DNA from: Aurantiochytrium sp. KH105
Taxonomy: Eukaryota; Sar; Bigyra; Thraustochytrida; Thraustochytriidae
NCBI GenBank assembly: GCA_003116975.1
Contig: BGKB01000010.1
Span: forward strand, 186,001-250,000
Direction of reading: 5' to 3'
DNA length: 64,000 bases
This document shows, one piece after another, positions 16,908-28,200 of this stretch. How positions within the stretch are numbered: the stretch's first letter is position 1; each line of letters starts with the position of its first letter. The notes below the pieces were generated by a model. The model did no database searches, was not told the DNA's origin, and worked only from the letters and a program-made list of their open reading frames with translations. Made by a program: the position numbers and the translations under genes.

Positions 16908-18746
16908 TCAGGTGGACTCCTCGTCGGATGAGTCGAAGACTGACTTTGATGGGCGCAAGCCGCCTTGGCGAGAGCTGTTGCGCGAACCTGAAGGAGGACG
17001 AAGGTCATCTGTCCTTGCATTCTCATCTTCACTTTGCTCGGACTCGCTATCAAAGAGACTTGCAAAGAGTTTGCGCTGATGCATCTTTTGCGCTGCTTTG
17101 GCGTCGATGGGCTCTTCTGCTTGGACGTTTTCGACAATGTCTTTTGCTTGGGTGGGGGGGGACTCTGTGTGTTCTTGCGTTGACGTATCGGGCTTTGGAA
17201 AACCAAACGTGCTTGTGGCCTCACTCGTAGCCAAAGGCAGCGGCACATTTTCAGAGGCAGTCTGCTGCCGCGTTGGTATTCGCGGAGGCAACTGACTTGT
17301 ACGTGCGGGACGCGGAGGTGGTTTGCCAAAAGCTGTTTGGGCGTTGTTCTGCGAATGATCCGATAGCGGCGACAAGTTAGATAGGTTCTGCGTGGGTCGT
17401 ACGGGTAGAGGTGTGCGTTCGGGAAGAGCCACTGCAGCTGGCTGACAGGGCGTAGTAACCGGAGACCTTTTATTCTGGTCAAGTTGTTTGGCTTCGCCAT
17501 GCACCCCCTCTTGATTCGGAGAATCACCTTCTTTTTCAGGATGGCCGAGAGTTCCACGCTCAACCCGCTCAGAAATATTTGTCGCCAAGAAGCTTGGTCG
17601 CACGGGCCGTCTGGCTCTCTCCATAGCAGCCGGCGCATTGAACGCATTTGGCGTCTTTTCATTCTCTGTTCGATCTGGCACTGTGTCCATCGAGGACCGC
17701 GCAGGATTGGAGGTCTGCTGGACGGGGCCTTCGACTGCGATAAGGTCCGCCAGCTTGCTTGAGGACTGCGGTGCATTTGAAACATCGTAGCTTTGTTGCG
17801 CACGTTTCGCGAGGGACTCAGCCAAGGCCTGCTGAAAGTCTGTGTGACGGCCAGAAGGTGATTCTTGCGCCCGGACCTCGACATTGCCAACGCTCAATTT
17901 GTGAGGAGAAGGTTCATTTTGAAGGTTTCCAGTGTGCAAAGCCGTAGACTCGCTTGTTGGAAATATACCCAGAGGTTCTGCATTGGAGATAAGTCCATCA
18001 AGGTCCGCTTCGGAGTCGTTTGGCGCGGATGAAGGAGATGATGTTGGTGGTGATGGTGGCCAGGGTTTAAATTTTCTTTGTTGGAACGATGCTGGGTCAA
18101 TGGGCGATGCAACGGCCGCATTGTGAAGCATTTGAGATATGGCGTCATGTGTGAGGTTTTCTTTGGGCTTGCGTGTCTCCTGGTTGTGCGCTTGTTTATG
18201 TTGATGGTCAAGATGTGGATTTGAATTGCCTCGGAGAACATCATCATCATCCTCATCCTGCACGCTGTTCTGTATAAATTGAGAGTGTGAGAGAAGGGCG
18301 AAGCGGTGACGTACAGCATCGAGATCGGTTGCTGTGGTGTAGACGTTTTCTTCCAAGCTCCTCACAGCCTCTTGCAGACCCTGTGCGCGAGCGCAAAGCG
18401 CGTCTGCGAAGGCGTCAAGATATGCTCGAAGAGGGTCTTGCTGTTGCTGGTGTTGGCTTTTGCGCATCGTTGGCGGGTTTTCGTGTGCGTGGTGTTGAGG
18501 GACTGCTCCGTCGGAGAGGTCGAGAGCAGTCGGGCTTGCACTGTCTATGGTAGCGTTAACTCCGTTGCCCTTGGCGACATCCTGAGCCTGAATGACTTGC
18601 GTCTCCTGAGGCAACGAAGACGACGACGACGGGTTGGGTTTGGGCTCTTGAGGGCGCGCAGGACTGTCTGTCTGGCCGCTGGGGCGAGCGAGGCTGCGCA
18701 AGAGGTCCCGGCGCCCAGAAAGCGGGGCAGCCACGTCGAGGTCCAT
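16908..18746 (-). CDS. WASHC2: WASH complex subunit 2 (FAM21) homologue
   Basis: 612 residues. The N-terminal helical head (about residues 105-165) contains FALLSHSQFIQNSVQDED, closely matching the FAM21 signature around LSNTQFIENRVYDEE that binds the WASH core. The remainder is a long disordered Pro/Ser/Gln-rich tail. It ends in acidic LFa-type motifs, LFASLFDSESEQSEDE and SVFDSSDEEST, the elements by which FAM21 tails bind retromer VPS35. It is much shorter than the animal protein (about 1300 residues) and has few LFa repeats. The role by homology is recruitment of the WASH actin-nucleating complex to endosomes. The N-terminal and C-terminal signatures together make the identification strong. 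Confidence 0.82.
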   Translation of the reverse strand: MDLDVAAPLSGRRDLLRSLARPSGQTDSPARPQEPKPNPSSSSSLPQETQVIQAQDVAKGNGVNATIDSASPTALDLSDGAVPQHHAHENPPTMRKSQHQQQQDPLRAYLDAFADALCARAQGLQEAVRSLEENVYTTATDLDAVRHRFALLSHSQFIQNSVQDEDDDDVLRGNSNPHLDHQHKQAHNQETRKPKENLTHDAISQMLHNAAVASPIDPASFQQRKFKPWPPSPPTSSPSSAPNDSEADLDGLISNAEPLGIFPTSESTALHTGNLQNEPSPHKLSVGNVEVRAQESPSGRHTDFQQALAESLAKRAQQSYDVSNAPQSSSKLADLIAVEGPVQQTSNPARSSMDTVPDRTENEKTPNAFNAPAAMERARRPVRPSFLATNISERVERGTLGHPEKEGDSPNQEGVHGEAKQLDQNKRSPVTTPCQPAAVALPERTPLPVRPTQNLSNLSPLSDHSQNNAQTAFGKPPPRPARTSQLPPRIPTRQQTASENVPLPLATSEATSTFGFPKPDTSTQEHTESPPTQAKDIVENVQAEEPIDAKAAQKMHQRKLFASLFDSESEQSEDENARTDDLRPPSGSRNSSRQGGLRPSKSVFDSSDEEST

Positions 18747-19222
18747 CCTCGTCGTTCAAGTTGTCTGGATATGAATTTACTACTTACTACTCCTCGACCC
18801 TACTACTACTACTCTTCGTGCTCGAATCCAAAGTGCAAGACACATGAACAGTAGCAGAAACGAGTGCAGAAGCCTGGCAAGCTTTTTCCCTGGCCACCAC
18901 CAAACACTTGGGGGCGGGCATGGCTATGGCGATCTACGTATAGGAATGAACAAACAAAAGGCAACGTAGCTTTCGGTCGTTGATCAATCAACTTCATTGC
19001 AAAATTTTGAGGTAGTAGGCACAATCTTGCAAGAAAACAACGGCACAGCGAGCAGACAAGAAACTGGGCAATTCGCACAAGAATGATGCGGCGCAAGAAC
19101 TTTTGGTTGGGAAAGGAAGAAGGGAAAAAGGGGGGCAGCTAGCTTTGCTCAAAAGGCTCAGGATAATCAGAAAAGGGTGTTGAATGCAGTTAGAAAGAAG
19201 GTCTGTCTGCACGCAAGCCCAC
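18747..19222. other. Intergenic region between FAM21 start and ETF-beta stop
   Basis: It holds the FAM21 promoter and the ETF-beta 3' UTR, both on the minus strand. Bases 18778-18812 carry short TACTAC/CTACTA repeats. I see no gene. Confidence 0.5.
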
Positions 19223-19981
19223 TTAGAGCACGCCGGTCTCCTTGAGCTTGCTGATGACATCATCAACAGACTCGACCTTGATACCGGCCTGGCGGACGGG
19301 GGGGTCCTCGACGGAGGTATACTGCACGTGGGGCTCGAGCGAGAGGCCGAGGTCCTCGGCCTTGATCTCCTCGATCTTCTTCTTCTTGGCCTTCATGATG
19401 TTGGGGAGGGTGGCGTAGCGGGGCTCGTTGAGGCGAAGGTCAGCGGTGACGACAGCGGGGAGACCAAGATCGATCTTCTGAAGACCGCCGTCGATCTCGC
19501 GGGTGACGTGGACCTTGTCGCCATCGACAGAGACCTCGGAGGCGAAGGCGGCGATGGGGGCGTCCATGAGGCCGGCGAGCATCTGGCCGGTCTGGTTGTT
19601 GTCACCGTCGATGGACTGCTTGCCCAGGATGTACATGTCGGGCGACTCCTTGGCGCCGAGGGCCTGGAGGACCTTGGCAACGGCGAGGGGCTGGAGCTCG
19701 GTGTCGTGGCGCATGTCAGTGACGACGTGAATGCCGCGGTCGGCGCCCATAGCGAGGGCGGTGCGGAGGGTCTCCTGGGCGGCCTTGGGACCGACGGTGA
19801 CGGCGATGACCTCCTTGGCGACCTTCTTCTCCTTGAGGCGGACGGCCTCCTCGCAGGCGATCTCGCAGAAGGGGTTCATAGACATCTTGACGTTGGCGAG
19901 GTCGACAGCCGACTTGTCGGCCTTGACGCGGACCTTGACGGCATAGTCAAGGGTGCGCTTGACGGCGACGAAGACCTTCAT
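19223..19981 (-). CDS. ETFB: Electron transfer flavoprotein beta subunit
   Basis: 252 residues, the normal family length. It starts [19 protein letters not shown], has the nucleotide-binding segment around GADRGIHV (about residues 100-106), then [10 protein letters not shown] (about 125-134) and the ETF-beta signature [20 protein letters not shown] near residues 178-197. It is followed by a Lys cluster (MKAKKKK) that forms the dehydrogenase-recognition loop. With ETF-alpha it carries electrons from acyl-CoA and amino-acid dehydrogenases to ETF-ubiquinone oxidoreductase in the mitochondrial matrix. Like other ETF-beta proteins it lacks an obvious cleaved presequence. Codons end almost exclusively in C or G, more so than in most neighbours, suggesting high expression. 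Confidence 0.97.
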   Translation of the reverse strand: MKVFVAVKRTLDYAVKVRVKADKSAVDLANVKMSMNPFCEIACEEAVRLKEKKVAKEVIAVTVGPKAAQETLRTALAMGADRGIHVVTDMRHDTELQPLAVAKVLQALGAKESPDMYILGKQSIDGDNNQTGQMLAGLMDAPIAAFASEVSVDGDKVHVTREIDGGLQKIDLGLPAVVTADLRLNEPRYATLPNIMKAKKKKIEEIKAEDLGLSLEPHVQYTSVEDPPVRQAGIKVESVDDVISKLKETGVL

Positions 19982-20055
19982 TCTAGCTTGGGGTTGTTTG
20001 TGACTGGCTGCGAAGGGACTCTAGCACAACCTGTTTGTGTGTTTGCTGTGAATTC

Positions 20056-20112
20056 CGATTCAATACAATTCAATTTGATTCAATTCGATTCGATTCGATT
20101 CGATTCAATTCG
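20056..20112. repeat. (ATTCGATTC/ATTCAATTC) tandem repeat
   Basis: Imperfect 5-bp units ATTCG and ATTCA alternate for nearly 60 bp in the ETF-beta upstream region, about 75 bp before its start codon. Confidence 0.85.
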
Positions 20113-20582
20113 CCCGAAGATGTTCAAAGAAAAGTAAGCAAGTAGGCGATCAATTGATCAATCAATCTCTGGTCAGTCAGTCTCGCTGTTCGCCTCGCAA
20201 GTTATAACCCGCTAGTTCACCCAGCCCCTCGTCCTGCTCTCGGGTCTCCGAGCGCTTCCTCTTCTTCTCCTTCTCCTTTTCCTTTTCCTGCCCCGCTTCG
20301 CTGCTTCGCACATGCTCGCGTGTTGTTGTTGTTGTGCAGCCGGCGAGGCCGAGCAGGAAGAAAAGAAAAGAAAAGTAAAGAAAAGGGAAGGAAAGAAAAG
20401 AGGAAAAGAAAAGACAAGAAAGTCATTTCCGTGCTTGCAACGCCCCGCCGCATCGTGCTTCACGGCGCCGCCCTCCCGCCCTCCTTTCTCCGACACCGCC
20501 TGCACCACCGCCGCCAGCAGCCTGCGCCGACCGCCTCGCCTCGCCTCGGCCCTCTCCCTGGCCGCGGGAGGCGCGCGTCCAG

Positions 20583-20650
20583 CCAAGCACGCACGCACGC
20601 AGGCAGGCACGCAGGCAAGGCAGGCACGCAGGCAGGCAGGCCGACGCAGG
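20583..20650. repeat. (GCAC/GCAGGCA) tandem repeat
   Basis: Interleaved ACGC and AGGC tetranucleotides run for almost 70 bp. Confidence 0.8.
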
Positions 20651-21183
20651 CAGACCGCGCAGCCCGCCATCGTCGCATGCCGCCTCCGCGCGCCCGCTCC
20701 CTTCCTGGCCCGCCTTCTTCTCTCCCCGCGCGCGCCAGCGCCTCCGCGCGGCGCGCCCGCCCGCCCGCGCGCGCCGCCGCCCTCCCTCCTCGCCGCGCCC
20801 CGCGCCTCGCCGCCAGAACGTACGCGCTGCCGAGATACGAGTTTGGCGGCCTCCCTGGATCTGCGGCCTCCGCGGCGCCTGCAGTGCTGCCCGCCTGCCT
20901 GCCTGCTGCATTACATCGCGCCGCATTACACTGGCGCCTGCTCTGCACCGCATTACATGCCGCCTGCACCGCCCTGCCGCGCTGCATTGCATTGCGCTGC
21001 GCTGCATTACATCGCAGCTCATTACACCGCCCGCTTCCCACTGCGGCGGCTGCACTGGGCTATGGGCGGATAGTCCAGTGCGGCTGCGCTTGCTGCACTT
21101 GCGCGGCAGCGGCCAACTGCAGCGCGGAGCAGCGCAGGCCCGCGTGTAATGGAGGCGCGGTGTGCAGGGAGACAGGGAGGAAG

Positions 21184-21215
21184 GGAGGCGAGGCGAGGCG
21201 AGGCGAGGCGAGGCC
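21184..21215. repeat. (GAGGC)n repeat
   Basis: Six consecutive GAGGC/AGGCG pentamers. Confidence 0.85.
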
Positions 21216-21598
21216 AGCAAGACGGCGGTGCGGCGGCGCGGCGAGGCGAGGCGCGCGGTGACTGCAGGCAGGCAGGCAGGCAGCCAGGGAGACAACGCTC
21301 TGCTTGCTTGGTTGCTTGCTTGGTTGCTAGCTTGGTCGCCAGCTTGCCTGCCTGCTTGCGTGCTCGCTTCCTTTGCTTGCTGCAGGCCTGGAAAGATCGA
21401 GAGGGAGCTGGGAGAGACTAGGCTAGGCGCTGCAGCTGGCAGACACCGCGCGTCGGCACGGCACATATACATAGGGCCTACATGCGAGCGAGTAACTTAG
21501 AGCGGGATGAAGCGCTGCTGCTGCTGCATGCAGACATAAGCGACGGCAAGAGCGCGAGCAAGGGCGAGCTCGGGCAGGCCAGGCGGAGCGCGGAGGGA

Positions 21599-21690
21599 AA
21601 GGAAGGGAGGGAGGAAGGGAGGAAGGTCACCGTCGAAGGGATGAAGGAAGGAAGGAAGGAGGGAAGGAAAGAAGGAAGGAAGGAAGCTGC
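21599..21690. repeat. Purine (GGAA/GGAG) repeat
   Basis: GGAAGGA-type tetramers alternate with GGGA units for about 90 bp, leaving a strongly strand-asymmetric purine tract. Confidence 0.8.
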
Positions 21691-21798
21691 CTCGAAAGGC
21701 GAGAGCGGGATGAAGGCGGTGGAGAAGGCGAAGGCCCCGCTGCCGCTGGCGCCTTTCTTTCGCTGTTGTTTCCGCCGACTGCTGCTGGCTGTTGTTGT

Positions 21799-21864
21799 AG
21801 ACGAAGAAGAAGAAGAAGAAGAAGATGATGATGATGATGTTGTTGCTGTTGCTGTTGCTGTTGG
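21799..21864. repeat. Trinucleotide array (GAA, GAT, GTT/GCT)
   Basis: Successive runs of GAA, then GAT, then GTTGCT repeats abut one another. Confidence 0.85.
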
Positions 21865-21949
21865 TGGGTGGGCGGGCGGGCGTTGTTGTTCAAGAGGGTC
21901 GTTTGTTGGTCGTCTTCGCCACATTCTTCGCAACTGCGCCGCCTGGGGG

Positions 21950-22000
21950 CATCGCATCGCATCGCATCGCATCGCATCGCATCGCATCGCATCGCATCGC
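21950..22000. repeat. (GCATC)n pentanucleotide array
   Basis: About ten uninterrupted CATCG pentamers. Confidence 0.9.
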
Positions 22001-22979
22001 GAGCGGCGGCGGTGCACTTCCCAAGGGAGATCGAGAGGAGATGACTCAGTCCTAACAGCAGAAAAAGATCACACGAGACTTCATCTCTCCACGGCGGCGC
22101 ACGCGCGAGCACGTGCGGCTTGTTGCAGGCACCTGTGGCTGTGATGGGATGGGATGGGATGTGAAGCAGCCACGGGAGGAAGCGCCGCGCCCGCCGTCTC
22201 GCCGAGTGAAGTCGAGTCGAGCGGAAATTTGAATTTTCTGCCGCCCGTGCCCGGAGCCCGCGTCCGGCGGCGAGGCGCCCTCGCAAGCAGCCGGTTGCGG
22301 ACCGAGTTCGTGTAGCTCGCGGACCACCGCCACCGTCGCTGCTGCTGCTGTGTCTCTCTATTGCAAGCATCGACCAGCGAGATCCACCTTCTGCGTACTA
22401 GCAGTAGTTATAGGCCCAGTGAACCGGGCGCCCCACCTATGATTTATATTGAAAAATGAGGGTCCACGGCGGCTGGGCCAGACGCGCGAGACGAGCCTTC
22501 GAGTCGCCGCACGCGACAGCGCCTGCTGCTGCTGCTGCGAGCAGAAAAAAGATTAGGAACTCGTCTTCCTGCACGCTCCTCGCATGTCCCATCCATCACC
22601 TTGCGCCGTAGTAGAATGTAGGACGCCCGCCCTCTTCCGCGTCCTCGTCCTCGGCCTCGTTCTCGTCGTCGTCGTCCTCGTCCTCATTTCATTTCTTAGC
22701 CCTCGCTCTCCTTTCTCACCTCGCGCCGCCTACGTGCGCAACCCTGATTCTTCCCCTCCACCACTTCCTCCCTGCCCCCCCCGCTAGAAAAGGCGCTTCT
22801 ATTCCCACCCGGACACCGCTGCCCCCGCACGGGTCGCCGCGGGAGTCTTCTCGTGCGTTCCGCCGCCCCGTTCTGTTCTCCCGCGGCGGGGCTCGCGTTC
22901 CGCACCTGGTCCGCAGCCGTTCCGCCGCGCGTTCTGTTCCGGCCGTTCCGGGCGTTCCCCGGGCAGCTCGGCATCGCTC

Positions 22980-23110
22980 GCCTCGCCTCGCCTCGCCTCG
23001 CCTCGCTCAGCTCTCAGCTTGCCGCCGCCGCGGTGCGCGAGGATGGCCGCTCGCGCGCCGCGCCCGCGCCCCGCGCCGCGCCCGCGCCCCGCGCCGCGCC
23101 GCTGCCCCAG
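22980..23110. repeat. CTCGC pentamers and a 22-bp CCGCGCCCGCGCC-type tandem repeat
   Basis: CGCCT pentamers at 22980-23005 are followed at about 23055-23105 by two near-identical ~22-bp units of CG-only composition. Confidence 0.7.
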
Positions 23111-23340
23111 CCCGCGCGGCCCGAGCCGGCCGCGCCGCGCTCGAGGCGGGAAGGGAAGGTTGCCGCAACGAGCGCTCAGAAGGGGAGGAAGGGAGGGAAG
23201 GAGGGAGGCAAAGCGCGAGGCAAAGCTAGCGAGAAGCCAACAAACAAACATACTACAAACACAGAGGCCGACGCGAGCGAGCCTGTTGCCCAGGCAGCAC
23301 CCGCCTCGGCGGAGCGAAGCCAAGGACCGCAGAGCTGCGA

Positions 23341-23383
23341 TTGCCTGCCTGCCTGCCTGCCTGACTGGCTGGCTGGCTGGCCG
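23341..23383. repeat. (TGCC)n(TGGC)n tetranucleotide array
   Basis: Runs of TGCC then TGGC, ending about 130 bp before the kinase start codon. Confidence 0.85.
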
Positions 23384-23511
23384 ACTGCGTGCTCTCGCGC
23401 TCGTCCAACTGCTTGGGAATCCTGTCCGTCAGCGCAGGCAAGCACAGACAGCTTTGCTGGCAAGCCCTGATCAGGTCAGGTCAGGTCAAGTCAACAGCCT
23501 ACGACAACAAC

Positions 23512-25075
23512 ATGCTCGCCTCAAGGTGCGTGCGACCTCGCGCACGTATGGCCGTGACGGCTCTTACAGCGGCAAGGCCGGTCGCGACGTCGCTGGCGCT
23601 GCCACCACCATTATCATCATCACCACCTCTACAACCACCACCGCCAAGGCGTCAGGACGGACACCATCAAGTGTACCACCAGAGAGGCTTCAGCGCGACC
23701 AGTACCGACGCCAGCGGAGAAAACATGTCCCTCAAGGAAATGCTCACCAGGTATGCAAATCGGTCGCAGACCCCGGTTGGTATTCGCACGCTCATCGACA
23801 CGGGCACCGGCAAGCTCCTGGGCAAAGGACAGGGCAACTGGAAAGAGACTGCTGAAATGCTCAGACAGCTCAACGGTGGCGAAAAGTCACGACTGCCCGC
23901 CGAGATCGGCGAAGAGGAACGAAGGAAACTCGCACGCGTGCAGATTGCAAGCTTTCTTCGTCGCGAGCTCCCCGTTCGCTTCGCACATCGCGCCCGAGAA
24001 CTGTCCCATGCTCCGTATGATCTCGGCTCAATGCCCGCAATCCAAGAAGTGAAAAATTGGTACGAACAAAGTTTCGAAGAGGTCATGTCCTTTGACGAGG
24101 CAAGGCTGGCAGGAGCGATCGACGCAGAGGACGAAGCTTTCAAAGACATGCTCAGTAGCATCTACCTGCGCCATCAAGACACCCTCGTCATGATTGCCAA
24201 AGGTCTCCACGAGTTCCAGCAGAGCGAGCGCGGCCGCGCTCTACTCCAGGAGCGAAACAAAGACCTCTCCGACGTTCGAGAGATTCACGAATACTTTGAC
24301 CGCTTCTTTCTCAGCCGTATTGCCATTCGCATCCTCATTGGTCACTTTCTAGAACTCTACGAAGAACAAGCCCCCGATTTTGTCGGCCTCGTCTGTCTCA
24401 AAACCTCGGCTGCCCAAGTGGCTCGGGCCGCCGCTGAGGACGCCCGCTACATGTGCGAGCGCCAGTACGGCGAGGCGCCCGATGTGGAATTCCTCGGCCG
24501 CGTCGACCTCACCTTTCCTTATATTCCCTCACACCTTTACTATGTGCTTTTCGAGCTTCTCAAGAACAGCATGCGCGCCGTTGCGGAGCGCCGTGTTGAT
24601 GATGAAGATATGCCCCCTGTCAGGGTTGTAATTGCTGATGGCGAGGAAAACGAGGACGTCGTCATTCGTATCAGCGACCTCGGCGGTGGCATTCCACGCT
24701 CCATTTCTCAAAAGGTCTTTTCCTACCTCTTTACCACCGCACATGATGCCTTTCCCGAACACCTTGAGGACCTCCACGACTTTGGCCGCGAAAATCCCAT
24801 GGCTGGCCTCGGCTATGGCCTCGGCGTGTAAGTTCTTGTTGTTTTCTTCGACAATTACGCTTCCTTGCGTTTCCTCGCATTTTTCATTCAACCGTCATTT
24901 GATCGACTGACCATCAGCTGTTCGCTTCATTTCGAACCCCATCGTTTTTGACATGTCATTTCTTCTTATTTATCACAGGGCGCGTGGCTACGTTCGCTAT
25001 TTCCAGGGCGACCTCACGTTAATGTCCATGGAGGGCTATGGCACGGACGTCTTCATTCATGTCCCTCACGTTTAA
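23512..25075 (+). CDS. Mitochondrial pyruvate/branched-chain 2-oxoacid dehydrogenase kinase
   Basis: Two exons: 23512-24827 and 24979-25075, joined across a 151-bp GT-AG intron (GTAAGT...CACAG) to give 470 residues. The ATG at 23512 gives an Arg-rich presequence (MLASRCVRPRARM) that ends near RGFSA, a typical matrix-protease site; an in-frame ATG at 23389 is less likely. The BCDHK N-terminal bundle contains LPVRFAHRARELSHAPYDLG. The GHKL ATPase domain has the N box (ELLKNSMRA), G1 box (DLGGGIP) and G2 region (GLGYGLGVARGYVRYF, which crosses the splice junction). The C-terminal SMEGYGTDVFIHV is the PDK family ending. It phosphorylates and inactivates a mitochondrial 2-oxoacid dehydrogenase E1. 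Sequence alone does not tell PDK from BCKDK. Confidence 0.92.
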
Positions 25076-25257
25076 AAAGTATCTTGTTGGGCTCTGTGCG
25101 AGCAAGAGAAAGAGAGTGAGAAAAGGGAGAGAAGACAAAAGAGAGAAAGAGTATAATTTTGCATTGCACAAATCCACAATCTACAATCCACGGCAAGATT
25201 CGAGTCGTCTTTGGTCTTTGGGGCACATCGGCCAATCTCCCGAACTGCAGCACGTCT

Positions 25258-28200
25258 CTACGGCGACTGCAGCACGTCAGACTCTGGCTCAGAAGTCGCG
25301 CCCTCGAGATTCAAGGTCGCCACGCTCGCCTCAAAAATGTAGTCCGCGCGCTCAGGATATATCATAGGCTCGTGCTTGCTGCGCAGATCCGCAAGCAAAG
25401 CAGGGTACGAGGCCCGACTGAAGCAGTTCGTGCACTTGGACCCGAGTAGCATTTCCAGCAGACAAATGAGCTTCTCCGAGAGAAAAGCGTCCGCGGGGAG
25501 CCCAAGTTCAACGAGCGCCGCGTCTTGCTGAAGCGCGTCGGCTAACCATACGAGCGCCTCGAGGAATTCTGTATAGCTAAGGGCATCGCTTGTATTACGA
25601 GCCCGATCGCGCACGTTCCGTACGAGTCTATTCCGGTCCATGGTCTGCGCCGACCAAAACGCCAGCCGCAACGCAAGCGGGCTGTACAGCGTCCCTCGTT
25701 TGCGATCACCCTGCGTATAGGCCGCTCTGCTCACACCCGTCGCCGCCAGCATCTCGAGCCAGTGGTCCTTTTTCATGAGTAAATTTGCGCCCGTCACACC
25801 AGCGTACTCTTTCCAAAGCCGATCAATTTTTAGCCGATATGTACTCAGCACCACAGTCACGTCATAGTAGTACAACTTGTCCCGTCGAAACGCGTTGCTT
25901 CGAATGCGCTTGCACCGCGGGAAAATGTTGTCCACGATAAGCCAGATGAAAGCTTCCCGCGGAGACGTTGCGATTCGCGTCGACTTTTTCTCATCCCCAA
26001 ACTTGCGAAGCGCCAGTCGCATCAGCGCCTCGATGAATTCGTACAGACAGAGCGCGTTGTCCGGATTGGCCTCCATGGCTCTTTGTTCCTGTTTCGATTC
26101 TGCCTTGAGCTCGACATTAGCAGCCACAAATGCCTGTTGCGCTGCATTATCGGGGCAGCTCGCATCAGAAATCTGGCACTCGAAAATAACTTCCATGAAC
26201 TCGTTGAAACCAATGCAGTCGTGATCGTTCCCCAGGGCAGAATAGTATCTGTGAACGTTGTGCAACTCGAGGTATGCCGCGTTGACCACCTCTTGCAACC
26301 CGCGGACCTTGTCTTCATCTTTGATAAACCGCTGCAACTTGGGCTCCAAAAACTGCCAATCCGTGTACATGGAGGCTTCCGCAACGGGAAGTGTGTCAAA
26401 AAAGGCGCGCGAGTCACCCTCTTTAGCGCGATCCTTAAAGATGCTGTTGGCAAGGTCCAGGTGACTATTCTCAGATTCCGCGCCGTCTCCGTCGAGCGCG
26501 TTGCTACCTGCACCAAGGTATGGAGAGTACCACCGGAGGCCCCCAATAAGATGCCGGAGCTGCTCTGGATATTCGACGCGGACTTCGATCGCCTCCTTGC
26601 AGCGGTACTGACGAAGAAGGTTCATGTGCTCCTTGAGCTCCCACGTGAATTGGACGAGTCCATCGCAAAATGTCGGAGCGCGCTCACCACTGTCGCTTTC
26701 AAAGACCATGCCCTCTTGTCCTTGAACAGAGACGTCGCTCGTCGTATTCTCGATCCACAAGGCCGCAAGAACCGGAGAGTCGATCACACTTGCCACGATC
26801 TGCAAAGTAGCATCGAGACCAAGGGCGTTGTAGCTCACCGACATATCTGTTACGGTCGTGTTGACTCGCAGTCCGGCCGCGAGATGAAGGCCGGCGGCAC
26901 CCGAAAGCCGATTGCAGGAGAGATCGATCTTTTGCAGTCGCTCGAGGGTATTCTTCTCGAGCAACTTGCGCACCGCTTCTGCACAGTCATCCGTCACACC
27001 ATTAAAGGCAACACGGAGCTCCGCAAGCGACACCGTTTCGGCGTCTGCGAGTAGGGTGCACAGCACTCCAACGCCCTCACCGCCCAATTCGTTCCAGGAG
27101 AGGTCGAGCGTCTCTAAGCTGAGTCGCATTCCGCATTCCAAGTCCGCAATGGCGGTTCCAAGCTCGCGAGCCATACCCACACCAAATCGATTCCGCCGCA
27201 GATCAAGAGTCTGCAGGCAGGGACATGCACGAAACGCCGCGACAAGATCCAATGCGGAATCGTCGTCCAAGGTGCTGGACGCAAGGCAGACCTGCCTTAG
27301 GCGCAGCATCATGGGCGCCGTCGTACACACCGCTCTAGCAAAGGGTGCCCCATGAAGGCACGGCTTGAGAAGACAGCAGTCTTTCGTTGTGTCGATATCC
27401 TCCGCCTGTATTTTGATTTTGGAGACGACGGTCTCCTTTGCGAGCAAGACACTCAGACCGTGCAAAGAAAGTCGGTCGATAGGACGCCATCCAAAGTTAA
27501 TGAGCACCTCGCTGCACGTTTCGAGAGACCCCGCGACGTCCAGGTGTCGTGCAAGCGTACAAAAGAGCACATAGAGCTGGATGGGATTGACTACCTTCAG
27601 AGAAACGAGATCGATGGAAGCTGTCTGGCCGCTTATTGCTGGCGCTGCTGCTGCGGCTGCGCCTGCTGCTGTTGATGGTGCTGTAACTTCATCCTGCGCA
27701 ATACGAGGAAGACGACTTTGAATCCCAATTCCAGCGAAGGCATCCCGCACAGTGCACAAGAGGTCAACTTCGGGCGAAGAAAGAAGCTCGGTGCATCCCG
27801 AGATGAATTCGCTCATAAAGGGAGACGCGTTGGCGGCACCTAGCGCCTCGACCTTTCTCTCGTAGCGAGATTTGCTTTCTCGAAAGATGCGCTCTTTCTC
27901 GGTCTTGGCCTTTTGGAGCAGCGTTCGTTTGCGCCGTGCCGCTCGAGAAGCATCGGTCTCACTATCATCATCACCATTATCTTTGTTGTTGTGGATCTCG
28001 GCCTCCAAGTTTGGGTCAATGCTGTGCTGTGTCGCTGCAGCGAACATTGCTGCAGCTGCGGTCGCAGTGCCCAGCGAAGCTCGTGAAGAGCTCCGTCGCG
28101 CATAGCTTCCTCCACGTAGAATGTGGACGGCGACGAAGCTTCCGAACTCGGTGTCGTGCACAGCGGAGTTGGCTTCTTCGAGCGAGTGCACGGGCCAATC

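Larger units (their letters stand above)
19982..23511. other. GC-rich, repeat-laden intergenic desert
   Basis: About 3.5 kb between the divergent ETF-beta and kinase genes with no credible gene. It contains many separate simple repeats (listed individually) and long overlapping frames on both strands composed of Arg/Ala/Pro or of repeat-encoded residues. These frames have no recognisable domains, and the same stretch is open in several frames, a sign of composition rather than coding. The outer few hundred bases presumably hold the two promoters. Confidence 0.6.

Noticed and set aside
19184-20137. 317-residue plus-strand frame
   Set aside because: Antisense shadow of ETF-beta, caused by its strong GC3 bias.
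21950-22000. CRISPR-like regular repeat
   Set aside because: A simple uninterrupted pentamer array without spacers, in a eukaryotic genome.
20312-22370. Long frames up to 349 residues in the GC-rich repeat region
   Set aside because: Composition mirrors the underlying microsatellites, frames overlap on both strands, and there are no motifs.
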